64,000 nucleotides of DNA. It comes from Verrucomicrobiaceae bacterium (GTDB lineage Bacteria; Verrucomicrobiota; Verrucomicrobiia; Verrucomicrobiales; Verrucomicrobiaceae). Every line of letters begins with the position of its first letter. The first letter of the stretch is position 1. Location of the stretch: contig JADJPW010000001.1 in the NCBI GenBank assembly GCA_016713035.1, forward strand, positions 186,001-250,000, read 5' to 3'. The notes beneath the pieces are model-generated. The model ran no database searches, was not told the origin of the DNA, and saw only the letters and a program-made list of their open reading frames with translations. This document shows, one piece after another, positions 56,158 to 64,000 of the stretch. A program made the position numbers and the translations under genes.

Positions 56158-56244
56158 TTCTGAATGTGAAGTCCAGAGAGTCACCTCCAGCGGCATCTCT
56201 TCTCAGTTCCCCATTTGACCTTTCCGTCCCGACCGTGGACTAAA

Positions 56245-57237
56245 ATGTCCATGAACTGCCACCTCCACACGCTGCACCTCCGCGAGCCCTTTCGCATCGC
56301 CCACGGCACCTCCAGCACGCGCCAAGTGCTGCGCATCCAGCAAGACTCGCACACTGTCGAGGCACCTTTCGTTCCCTATTACGGCGAAAACCCAGATGAA
56401 ACACTTCGCATCGTAACACAGGCAGTTTTGCCCCAAAAACTGCCCCAAACAGCCTCCCTCGCCTTCAATCTCCTCCGTCACGACATCCTCTGCACGGCGC
56501 AAAATCAGCCCCTCAGCAGCATCGCGGCGGATTCGCTCGGCAGCGCTGGCGTCGTGCCCCCAGGCTGCCGCTCACTCGGCATTCCAGACGATCTCGCAGC
56601 TTTTGCGGATAAAGTCCGCGCACTAGCAGCAGATTTCCGCGTCTTGAAGCTCAAGCTCGGCAGTGGCGACCTCGGGCTCGACATCGCCACCGTCTCCGTC
56701 GCACGCATGGCCGCACCAGAGGCCCAAATCATGATCGACGTAAATGGTGGCTGGGATGTTGTGCAAGCCGTCTCCATGATCGAAAAACTCGCAGAGTACG
56801 AGCCAGCACTCATCGAGCAGCCCATACACCATCGCCATGGCATTGATGCATGGATCGATCTGCGAGCCAATCTCAGCGCCAAGGCACCGCCCATCTTCGC
56901 AGATGAAAGTGCTCAAACTGCTGCCGATGTGGAAGCCCTCGCGCCCTATGTCGATGGCGTGAACGTGAAGCTGCTCAAATGCGGCAGTTTTGATGGCGCT
57001 GTGGCCATGATCGCGGCAGCACGGAAGCACAGCCTCCGTGTCCTCCTTGGCTGCATGATCGAGACGAGCCTCGGAGTCACCACCGCAGCCCATCTCGCCC
57101 CCTGGGCCGATTGGATCGACCTCGATGGCCACTTCTACGTCGCCAATGACGATTTCGATGGCCTCTATTACGACAAAGGCACTCTGCTCATGCCTCAGCG
57201 TCCCGGCATCGGCGCTCGCAGCATCACCCCGGCCTGA
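56245..57237 (+). CDS. Dipeptide epimerase (enolase superfamily)
   Basis: A 330-residue enzyme of the muconate-lactonizing/enolase subgroup. Acid-base lysines K135/K137 are in LKLKLG. Metal ligands are Asp165 (MIDVNGGW), Glu191 (IEQP) and Asp220 (FADES). The second base is a Lys in VNVKLLKCG. The C-terminal DLDG (about 292-295) matches the motif that binds the dipeptide amino group, which favours L-Ala-D/L-Glu-type dipeptide epimerase, an enzyme of peptidoglycan peptide recycling. A later ATG two codons on is an alternative start. No mpaA or pgp gene is adjacent. Confidence 0.85.
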   Translation: MSMNCHLHTLHLREPFRIAHGTSSTRQVLRIQQDSHTVEAPFVPYYGENPDETLRIVTQAVLPQKLPQTASLAFNLLRHDILCTAQNQPLSSIAADSLGSAGVVPPGCRSLGIPDDLAAFADKVRALAADFRVLKLKLGSGDLGLDIATVSVARMAAPEAQIMIDVNGGWDVVQAVSMIEKLAEYEPALIEQPIHHRHGIDAWIDLRANLSAKAPPIFADESAQTAADVEALAPYVDGVNVKLLKCGSFDGAVAMIAAARKHSLRVLLGCMIETSLGVTTAAHLAPWADWIDLDGHFYVANDDFDGLYYDKGTLLMPQRPGIGARSITPA

Positions 57238-57315
57238 AAAATGCCTCTTCGGCATCAAAGTCATGTCGAAAGTCTATTTTCGTTACCGTCGTGTTGATGG
57301 ATTCTAGCGGTCCAC

Positions 57316-58593
57316 ATGAATCCCGCCAAAATCGAAGACCACCTCAAGCTCGTTCTCCTCGGCTGGATCGTCATCATCGCCGCCTCGTGGCTGATGGGCC
57401 GTCTTTGCCGCCGCATCGGGCAACCACCTGCTGTGGGCGAAATCGCAGCCGGTTTACTTCTGGGCCCTTCCTTTCTCGGCCTCTTGGCACCGGATTGGGT
57501 CGCCTTCATCTTTCCAGATGAGATCAAAGGCTCACTTGCTCTACTCGCAAAAATCGGACTCATGCTCATGCTCTTTCAGGTCGGCATGGAGTTCGACTTT
57601 TCACATCTACGGGCCAAATCACGCGTCGTCTTTGCATCCTCGCTCATGGGCATCCTCGCCCCACTGTTAGGCGGGCTAGCCATCGCACCATGGTTGCACC
57701 GCACCTTTGCACCCGAATTACCCGAATTTGGCTTCAAGCTCTTTATCTGCATCGCCTTAGCCATCTCCGCCCTCCCCATTATGGGCCGCATCCTGTTAGA
57801 AATGCGGCTGGAGCGCACCGCACTCGGTGCCACAGCCATTAGCGCCGCCGCCATTGATGATGCCATCGGCTGGATCTTCCTCGGTATCGCCAGCGCCATT
57901 GTGAAACTCGGTAACTCTTTCTCCTGGCTGCCCTTTCTCGGCCAAGTGGCGCTCATCACCCTTTACTTCGTCGTAATGATGAAAGTCGTCGGCCCGCTGC
58001 TCATCCAACTCTGGCGCAAACAGTGCGCACAGCACCAAACCACCACCTTCACGCCGGGTTACCTCGCGCTCTTGCTTTGCGCTCTCTTCATCTCCGCTCT
58101 CATCACCAATAATCTCGGCATTTTTGCCATTTTCGGAGCCTTTGCCCTCGGAGTCGCTCTTCACAGCGAAACCAGTCTCGTGCGAGCCTGGCGTGAACGA
58201 TTCGCCGACTTCGTCATCGTCGCCCTCGTACCCATTTTTTTCACCAACACGGGCCTCGGCACCAAAATCGACTCTTTCAACGACGCTACGGCATGGATCG
58301 GCTGTGCGCTGGTCTGTGGCATCGCCATCCTGGGTAAGCTCGGTGGCTGCACCCTCGGCGCACGCTGGGGTGGAGCGAGCTGGCGTGAGGGACTCAGCAT
58401 CGGAGCCCTCATGAACACGCGTGCGCTCATGGGCCTCATCGCCATCAATGTCGGCAAAGATCTGGGCCTGCTCAATGACAAGCTCTTCACCATGTTCATC
58501 ATCATGTGCCTGATCACCACCGCCACGACCGGCCCGATGTTGCGAGCATGGCTGCCGGCGGATTTGAAAAAATTGGTGCCGGATATGAAATGA
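57316..58593 (+). CDS. CPA2-family cation:proton antiporter
   Basis: A 425-residue membrane protein with about 12 TM helices in the Na+/H+ exchanger fold. Signature regions are GRLCRRIGQPPAVGEIAAGLLLGPSFLG and LMLMLFQVGMEFDF near the N-terminus, and AAIDDAIGWIFLG in the core, where the acidic pair marks the ion-binding site. The C-terminal GALMNTRALMGLIAINVG is also typical of KefB/GerN-like proteins. No TrkA-N domain is fused. Cation specificity (Na+ or K+) is not evident. Confidence 0.9.
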   Translation: MNPAKIEDHLKLVLLGWIVIIAASWLMGRLCRRIGQPPAVGEIAAGLLLGPSFLGLLAPDWVAFIFPDEIKGSLALLAKIGLMLMLFQVGMEFDFSHLRAKSRVVFASSLMGILAPLLGGLAIAPWLHRTFAPELPEFGFKLFICIALAISALPIMGRILLEMRLERTALGATAISAAAIDDAIGWIFLGIASAIVKLGNSFSWLPFLGQVALITLYFVVMMKVVGPLLIQLWRKQCAQHQTTTFTPGYLALLLCALFISALITNNLGIFAIFGAFALGVALHSETSLVRAWRERFADFVIVALVPIFFTNTGLGTKIDSFNDATAWIGCALVCGIAILGKLGGCTLGARWGGASWREGLSIGALMNTRALMGLIAINVGKDLGLLNDKLFTMFIIMCLITTATTGPMLRAWLPADLKKLVPDMK

Positions 58594-58658
58594 CAAAATA
58601 ATGCCGCAGTCTCGAAGGACCCGAGCTTCCACATGCGTCCTTTTCAGCTCCGCATACC

Positions 58659-59348
58659 ATGAACCGCACCATCCTCGCCATCGGCGCTCACTACGACGAC
58701 TGTGTCTTCGGCATACCTGGCACGCTGCTACGGGCGGTAAAGAAGCACCAGCGAGTCGTCATCCTCAGCCTCATCGGTGATTACTCAAACTGGCCCCCCG
58801 TTCGCGGACGTGACCAGGATCTGCTCAAACTCAGCACCGACATGGCCCGTGAGCGCGGCATGGAGATGCGCTTCCTCCCTTGGAAGAGCATGGGCTTCGA
58901 GCCCACTCTGGAGGCAAAACGTGCCGTCGCCCAAGTCGTCGCCGATGTGAAGCCAGACACCGCCTTCATGCTCTGGCCGCGTGACCGCCACCCAGACCAT
59001 GAGGCCGCCAGCGCCATCTGCCACGCTGCCTTGCACCAGCCCGCTCGCCTGCTCGGCATCGAAGAGGCTCGCGTCCCCTCCCGCGTTTATTGGTATGACA
59101 ACGGTCCCGGTCACACCATCGGCTTCGAGCCAGACACCTACGTCGATGTCACCCCCGAGTGGGAGGCCTCGCGCGAGTGGCTCGGCCGCCTCATGGCCTT
59201 CGTGCGCAAAGAAGAATACGACCCAGCCAAGGTAGATGCCGCCATGGACACCAAGACCGTCCTCTCCCGCTACCGCGGCCTCGCCAGCGGCGTGCGCTAC
59301 GCAGAGGCACTCCGCAGCGTGAAGCCCATCGTCAATGCAGAGCTTTGA
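58659..59348 (+). CDS. PIG-L family deacetylase
   Basis: A 229-residue zinc-dependent deacetylase of the LmbE/PIG-L family, which removes acetyl groups from N-acetylglucosamine-containing substrates. The metal motif AHYDD is at 10-14 (usual form AHPDD, Tyr replacing Pro), and HPDH is at 111-114. The segment RDQDLLKLSTDMARERGMEMRFL is as expected for the family. The substrate cannot be assigned. It begins 65 bp after the antiporter and ends 6 bp before the stop of the convergent CNNM-like gene. Confidence 0.88.
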   Translation: MNRTILAIGAHYDDCVFGIPGTLLRAVKKHQRVVILSLIGDYSNWPPVRGRDQDLLKLSTDMARERGMEMRFLPWKSMGFEPTLEAKRAVAQVVADVKPDTAFMLWPRDRHPDHEAASAICHAALHQPARLLGIEEARVPSRVYWYDNGPGHTIGFEPDTYVDVTPEWEASREWLGRLMAFVRKEEYDPAKVDAAMDTKTVLSRYRGLASGVRYAEALRSVKPIVNAEL

Positions 59349-59353
59349 TCACG

Positions 59354-60607
59354 CTAGAAGGAGCCACCAGTCCCCTCCCAGCGCACCTCCAGCTCCTGAA
59401 TCCGCGCTCGCACCACACGGCGCACCTTAATGTCTGCCTCATGCAGCTTCAATCGCTCACCCGGCTTTGGCACATGGCCGAGCTGGTTAAAAACTAGCCC
59501 ACCCAGCGTGTCGATCCCGCCCTCATCATCGAATGGGATGCCTAGCTCATCACGCAGATGATCCAGACGCGTGCCACCATCCACCAGATAGCGCCCCTGC
59601 CCTAGCTCACGGATTTCAGATGCCTCACCCAGCCATGGAGCCGTATCATAGAGCAGCCAGTCCGCGATCTCACGCCGCGTCACCAGCCCCTCCAGACCAC
59701 CGTACTCATCCACGATGATGAGTGGCGCATCATTCGCATGCAGATGCTCACGCAGTGCATCCAGAATAGGCATCGTCTCCGGCACAAAGACCGGAGGCCG
59801 CAGCAGCCCACGCCAGGCAGGCCGTCCAGCATGCCGCCACTCTGACACATCCAATAAACCCACGACACTGTCCGGCGTCTCACCATACACGATGACAAAA
59901 CGCCCCGCCGCACGCTCGAGCTGCCCAGCGATCTTCGCCTCCGAGTCCTCTGCACTCACCAGCGCCAGATCGACACGCGGGATCATGCAGTCACGCACCG
60001 TCAGCCCCTCGATGTCCAGCACCTCATGGATCATCGCGCTCTCACTCTCCTCCAAGATTCCCTGCTCATGAGGCATCTCCACCAGTGTCTCAAACTCCTC
60101 CCGCGTCACCGGCAGCCGCGTCTTCACATGCTGCGGCACAAAGCGGGCCAGCAAAGCATCCGCAGCACGATCCGCCAAATTTGTCACCGGGTCCAAAACC
60201 GCACGCAACGGCCTCAGCAGCCGCAGACTGCCCAGCAGCACCGCAGAGGGCGATCTCGCCGCGAGAAACTTCGGCAACAAATCACCAAACAGCAGCACTC
60301 CGCCGAAAAGCACCCCGCCAGGCAGCCAGGGGCGCCATCCCGCCTCACGCAACGGTCCCGTGATGATCCACAGACTCAGCGCCGCCAGCGACAGATTCAG
60401 CGCCGCAGACACCAGCAGCGAGCGCTGCATCTGCGCAAAGGGATTCACCGTGATCTCACGCAACCGCCGCGCCACAGAGCCCTCACCCGCCGCTAGCAGC
60501 TCCTGCTCCAAATCGCGTGCGCTATGGATCGCCGTCTCCGCCGCAGAAATGACCGCCAATAACGCCAAAAGAGCGAAGTAGAGCAAGAGAGCGGCAGCGA
60601 GTAGCAT
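59354..60607 (-). CDS. CNNM/CorC-HlyC family protein (DUF21-CBS-transporter-associated)
   Basis: A 417-residue membrane protein. The start is the ATG giving MLLAAALLLYFALLALLAVISAAETAIHSA, the usual DUF21 TM start. DUF21 covers about 1-150. Two CBS domains span about 185-310 (RDCMIPRVDLALVSAEDS; DAPLIIVDEYGGLEGLVTRREI). A CorC_HlyC ligand-binding domain ends the protein (DTLGGLVFNQLGHVPKPGERLKL). Homologues act in Mg2+/Co2+ efflux; many were misnamed hemolysins. It is divergent from the large PSCyt1 gene, with 123 bp between the starts. Confidence 0.9.
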   Translation of the reverse strand: MLLAAALLLYFALLALLAVISAAETAIHSARDLEQELLAAGEGSVARRLREITVNPFAQMQRSLLVSAALNLSLAALSLWIITGPLREAGWRPWLPGGVLFGGVLLFGDLLPKFLAARSPSAVLLGSLRLLRPLRAVLDPVTNLADRAADALLARFVPQHVKTRLPVTREEFETLVEMPHEQGILEESESAMIHEVLDIEGLTVRDCMIPRVDLALVSAEDSEAKIAGQLERAAGRFVIVYGETPDSVVGLLDVSEWRHAGRPAWRGLLRPPVFVPETMPILDALREHLHANDAPLIIVDEYGGLEGLVTRREIADWLLYDTAPWLGEASEIRELGQGRYLVDGGTRLDHLRDELGIPFDDEGGIDTLGGLVFNQLGHVPKPGERLKLHEADIKVRRVVRARIQELEVRWEGTGGSF

Positions 60608-60730
60608 GGAACGTATGACGCAGCAGCATGACGAATGCCGAGTGAAGTGCAACAGTGTGCTTCGAGCCTCCTGCAACTCGCTCCTCCGCTAGATCACCTC
60701 CCTCATCCGCGTTTCCTCCGTCCCCCAAAA

Positions 60731-63700
60731 ATGTCCCTTCGCCTAGTCATCTTCTCCCTCGCCTGGAGCGGCCTCGCTGTCGCTGCGGATAGCTTTCCAC
60801 CAGACCAGATCGAGTTCTTTGAGAAAAGCGTCCGCCCCGTCCTCGCCGAGCGTTGCTATGAATGCCACGGAGCACATAAGCACCAAAACGGCCTCCGTCT
60901 CGACTCCCGCGCCGCCGTCCTGCGCGGCAGCGATTACGGCAAAGTCGTCGAACCCGGCCAACCCGCCGCCAGCAAGCTCATCAAGGCCATCACACACGCC
61001 CCCGGCGTCGAAGCCATGCCAAAAAAAGGCGACAAGCTCACCTCCAGCGAAATCGCCGCACTCGAAAAATGGGTCCAGCTCGGACTCCCCTGGCCCCCAG
61101 AGGCAGAAACCGCCTCCCACACTGAAAAGGCCGATCCCATGCAGCATTGGGCCTTTCAGCCCGTGAAAGCTGATCGCTCAAAATCCCTCGATCAACTCGT
61201 CGCGGCAAAACTCCAGGCCGCTGGCCTCGACTTCGCTCCTACCGCAGACTCAGCCACACTGGTTCGCCGCATTTATATCTCCCTCACAGGCCTACCACCG
61301 AGCTACGACGAGCTCCAATCCTCCATCCGCAGCAATCCGCAGTCCACCATCGCGAAGCTCCTCGCGACGCCCGCTTACGGCGAAAAATGGGCACGCATCT
61401 GGCTCGATGTCGTCCGCTACGCCGACACGAACGGCTACCAAGTCGCCGGCCGCTCCAACTTTTATCCCTACGCCTACACCTACCGCGATTGGGTCGTGAA
61501 ATCGCTCAACGATGACATGCCCTACGACCAGTTTATCATCCGCCAGCTCGCCGCAGACCGCGTTTCATCACCGGATTCACCGCAATTAGCAGCCCTCGGC
61601 TTCTTCAATATTGGTGAACGCTTCATCAACGACCGCGTGCTCATCACCGATGACCGCATTGATGTCATCGGACGCGGCTTACTCGGACTCACCATCGGCT
61701 GCGCACGCTGCCACGATCATAAATTCGATCCCATCCCCAGCCGTGACTATTACGCCCTCTACAGCGTCATGAATAGCTGCACCGAGCCGGAAGACCCCGC
61801 CATGCCCATCATCGGCAAAGCCGCCAATCCAGCCGATGCCGCCGACTACGACCAAAAAGTCGCCGAGATCGACAAAAAGCTCCTCGACTTCAAAAAGAAA
61901 ATCCACGCTGAACTGCGCACGCCCACGCAGATCGCCAGTTACCTGCTCTTCGCCCAGGAAACGCAGCACATGGAAAAAGATGCCGAATTCCGTGGCAAAG
62001 CTGGCCAGCGCCAGCTCCGCGACAGCGTCGCCTTCAAGTGGAAAAACTTCCTGAAGCGCTACGCACTCAATCCAAAGCCGCACCCAGCTCTCACGACATG
62101 GAAACGCTACGCAGAGGCCAAACCCGAGCAATTCGCCTCCATCACCACCGAACTCGCGAAAACGCCCAATGACCCCGTCGCCGCCGAAATCGTGAAAAAA
62201 GCCCCCAAGTCGCTTCCCGACGTCGCCAGCATTTATGGTCAATTATTCGCCACTGGGAAAATCGACTCCAAACTCCTCCAAGACCCACTTTGCCCACTCT
62301 CCGTGCCCGTGGAGCAGATAGACGCCTTCCTCACCCGCAAAGACCGCGAAACCGTGGTCAAAAACGAAAACGAACGCACCAAGCTCGACAGCACCCACCC
62401 CGGTGCCCCACCCCGCGCCATGGTGCTGCTGGATAAACCCAAGCCCGAAGACGTCCGCGTCTTCATGCGTGGCAATCCCGCACGCCAGGGCGAGCCTGCG
62501 CCGCGTGCCTGGCTCACCATGTTCGGCGGACAAAAATTCACAGATGGCAGCGGCAGGCTCGAGCTAGCCAACCGCATCGCCAGCAAAGACAATCCGCTCA
62601 CCGCACGCGTCCTCGTCAATCGCGTCTGGATGCAGCACTTCGGCAAGCCGCTCGTCGCCCAGCCCAGCGACTTTGGCGTGCAGACACAGCGCCCCGTGCA
62701 AGCGGACCTGCTCGACTTTTTGGCCGACTACTTCATCCAAAACGGCTGGAGCCTCAAAAAGCTCCACACCCTCATTTTGACCAGCCGCACATGGCAGCAG
62801 AGCAGCCACGCCACACCGGAAAAACTGCTCAAAGACGCCGACAATGAGCTCCTCAGCCGTTTCAACCGCCAGCGCCTCGATTACGAGACCATGCGGGATG
62901 CCATCCTCTCCGCCACGGGCGAGCTCGATGCCCAAAAACGCGGAGGACGAGCTATCGAGCTCACGGCGAAGGACGCCGACACTCGCCGCACGCTGTATTT
63001 GAAAGTGGATCGCTACGACCAAGCCTCCGTGCCCGCTATGTTCGACTTCGCCAACCCGGAAAGCCATAGCCCACAGCGCTTCAACACCACCGTGCCACAG
63101 CAGTCCCTCTTTTTGATGAACAGCCCCTTCATGCGTGCCCGCGCAGACATCTTCGCCACAGCCGAGGTCGAATCGCTCTACCGCCGCATCCTCGCCCGCA
63201 CACCCACGAAAGACGAGCTCACCCTCGCCCAGCAGTTCATCAAGGAAGCAGAGGCCCTCAACGGCGAAAAACCCTTCCGCTGGAGCTACGGCATGATGAA
63301 ACTCCATGGCGACAACACCTTCAGCGACTTCCAGCCCTTCACCCACCTCACCGAGCGTGCAGGCGGTGGACAGAAGCTCTGGAGTCCCGGCGAAAAAATC
63401 CCCGACAAACAATGGGGCCACGCCTTTTGGGCCAACTACGGCGGCCACGCCGCTCCGAACGGCTACGTCGTCACCTCACGCTGGCATGCACCTGCCGACA
63501 TGCAGATCCGTATCGAAAGCGTGCTCAGCCGCAGCAGTGATCGTGGCGACGGCGTGCGTGGCTGGGTCCACAGCAGCCGCACCGTCATCCTCACCGAAAG
63601 CACCGCTACTCCGCAGGCAAAAAAATCGCCCATCCAGCTCACCACCGCCGTGAAAGCGGGGGATGTCATCAGCTTCATCGTCCACAACATCGGCGGCACG

Positions 63701-63886
63701 GATAGTGACAGCTTCGACTGGCAGCCCATCATCCACCGCGCGGACACAGACGAAGTGCTCACCAATGCCAAAAATGACTTCTGCGACGCCTCCCACTGGC
63801 CCTTCGGTCGCCAGCGCCCGCAGTCTCCCACCAGCCAGCTCGCCCAAGTGCTGATGATGAGCAATGAGTTCCTTTTTGTGGAGTGA
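60731..63886 (+). CDS. PSCyt1-DUF1549-DUF1553 large protein with extra C-terminal insertion
   Basis: A 1051-residue secreted protein with leader MSLRLVIFSLAWSGLAVAA. The PSCyt1 heme motif CYECH is at about residue 44. DUF1549 contains the second motif CARCH followed by DHKFDPIPSRDYYAL. DUF1553 starts near 600 (ARVLVNRVWMQHFGKPLVAQPSD). Between about 880 and 1030 an additional beta-type segment (WANYGGHAAPNGYVVTSRWHA; SFIVHNIGGTDSDSFDW) interrupts the C-terminal helix block, which resumes at LAQVLMMSNEFLFVE. The insertion resembles domains that could bind glycans. Biochemical function is not established. Confidence 0.85.
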   Translation: MSLRLVIFSLAWSGLAVAADSFPPDQIEFFEKSVRPVLAERCYECHGAHKHQNGLRLDSRAAVLRGSDYGKVVEPGQPAASKLIKAITHAPGVEAMPKKGDKLTSSEIAALEKWVQLGLPWPPEAETASHTEKADPMQHWAFQPVKADRSKSLDQLVAAKLQAAGLDFAPTADSATLVRRIYISLTGLPPSYDELQSSIRSNPQSTIAKLLATPAYGEKWARIWLDVVRYADTNGYQVAGRSNFYPYAYTYRDWVVKSLNDDMPYDQFIIRQLAADRVSSPDSPQLAALGFFNIGERFINDRVLITDDRIDVIGRGLLGLTIGCARCHDHKFDPIPSRDYYALYSVMNSCTEPEDPAMPIIGKAANPADAADYDQKVAEIDKKLLDFKKKIHAELRTPTQIASYLLFAQETQHMEKDAEFRGKAGQRQLRDSVAFKWKNFLKRYALNPKPHPALTTWKRYAEAKPEQFASITTELAKTPNDPVAAEIVKKAPKSLPDVASIYGQLFATGKIDSKLLQDPLCPLSVPVEQIDAFLTRKDRETVVKNENERTKLDSTHPGAPPRAMVLLDKPKPEDVRVFMRGNPARQGEPAPRAWLTMFGGQKFTDGSGRLELANRIASKDNPLTARVLVNRVWMQHFGKPLVAQPSDFGVQTQRPVQADLLDFLADYFIQNGWSLKKLHTLILTSRTWQQSSHATPEKLLKDADNELLSRFNRQRLDYETMRDAILSATGELDAQKRGGRAIELTAKDADTRRTLYLKVDRYDQASVPAMFDFANPESHSPQRFNTTVPQQSLFLMNSPFMRARADIFATAEVESLYRRILARTPTKDELTLAQQFIKEAEALNGEKPFRWSYGMMKLHGDNTFSDFQPFTHLTERAGGGQKLWSPGEKIPDKQWGHAFWANYGGHAAPNGYVVTSRWHAPADMQIRIESVLSRSSDRGDGVRGWVHSSRTVILTESTATPQAKKSPIQLTTAVKAGDVISFIVHNIGGTDSDSFDWQPIIHRADTDEVLTNAKNDFCDASHWPFGRQRPQSPTSQLAQVLMMSNEFLFVE

Positions 63887-63897
63887 TCGGGAAGGTC

Positions 63898-63971
63898 TTG
63901 CCACAGATTCAGGAAAGCCGCCGATTTTCTCCCGAACAATTCCATCTGTGGTTTTCCTGAATCTGCGGCAA
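63898..63971. repeat. Long inverted repeat after PSCyt1 gene (possible terminator or dispersed repeat)
   Basis: Arms 63898-63916 and 63953-63971 are inverse matches at 18 of 19 positions (the mismatch gives a G-U pair in RNA), around a 36-nt centre. The core CCACAGAT also occurs a third time, inverted, at 63943-63950. It begins 12 nt after the stop codon. An A-run follows; no U-tract on the + strand is seen. It fits a dispersed intergenic repeat better than a simple intrinsic terminator. Confidence 0.65.
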
Positions 63972-64000
63972 AAATTTGGACGGATGATGAATCAAGGCAT

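Noticed and set aside
1..64000. tRNA, rRNA, CRISPR arrays, toxin-antitoxin or restriction systems
   Set aside because: Nothing with the required sequence features was seen on either strand.

Overview
The window is a GC-rich bacterial chromosome segment that most resembles Verrucomicrobiota (a Prosthecobacter/Verrucomicrobium-like lineage). Planctomycetota is the main alternative. The evidence is four large secreted PSCyt1-DUF1549-DUF1553 cytochrome-like proteins, one DUF1501 and one DUF1552 protein, two DUF1080 domain proteins, SGNH hydrolases, an SHD1-PQQ beta-propeller and golvesin/xanthan-lyase-like domains. These families are typical of the PVC superphylum. The assignment is inferred from gene content only; no rRNA or tRNA gene was seen.

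Layout. (1) 0.1-9.6 kb: a leftward metal-efflux cluster, probably for copper or silver. In transcription order it holds a small Cys/His-rich secreted protein, a TolC-type outer-membrane channel, a CusB-type adaptor with a His-rich tail, a CusA-type RND pump, a small Cys-rich periplasmic protein, a BNR beta-propeller with a Cys-x-Cys-Cys motif, and an HMA-MauE membrane protein. A kelch gene converges on its end. (2) 9.6-14.5 kb: ADP-forming acyl-CoA synthetase, a PpiD/SurA-like chaperone with a TPR gene, and a lipoprotein. (3) 14.6-31.5 kb: secreted catabolic and PSCyt1 genes mixed with housekeeping genes (aminopeptidase P, rsmE, hydroxyacid dehydrogenase, UspA, a TIM-barrel isomerase). (4) 31.5-40.1 kb: an alkyltransferase-like DNA repair protein, an adaptor-TonB pair, then DUF1501, FAD oxidoreductase, DUF1552 and SGNH genes. 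(5) 40.2-41.8 kb: a mobile-element scar made of a degenerate IS630 element with intact 28-bp ends, a stem-rich region and a DUF1670-like fragment. (6) 41.9-47.7 kb: znuA-like gene, hisD, rhodanese-like gene, SDR, FHA gene, purA. (7) 47.8-64 kb: DUF1080, MFS, VanZ, a golvesin-domain protein, lepB-lepA, a divergent secreted protein, dipeptide epimerase, a CPA2 antiporter, a PIG-L deacetylase, a CNNM/CBS protein and the largest PSCyt1 protein.

Six loci (kelch, cusA, cusB, PQQ propeller, IS630 transposase, and the unknown gene at 54.8 kb) are each broken by one to three single-base indels, often in short homopolymers. I annotate them as single genes. Residual assembly error is a serious alternative to real gene decay.

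The least ordinary observations are a four-copy 7-bp tandem repeat between the natural ATG and the reading frame of the efflux adaptor, which would permit phase variation; the set of Cys/His-rich accessory proteins in the efflux cluster; a stem-rich segment next to the DUF1670 fragment; and three families of inverted or periodic intergenic repeats. I did not find a clearly new defence or mobile system.
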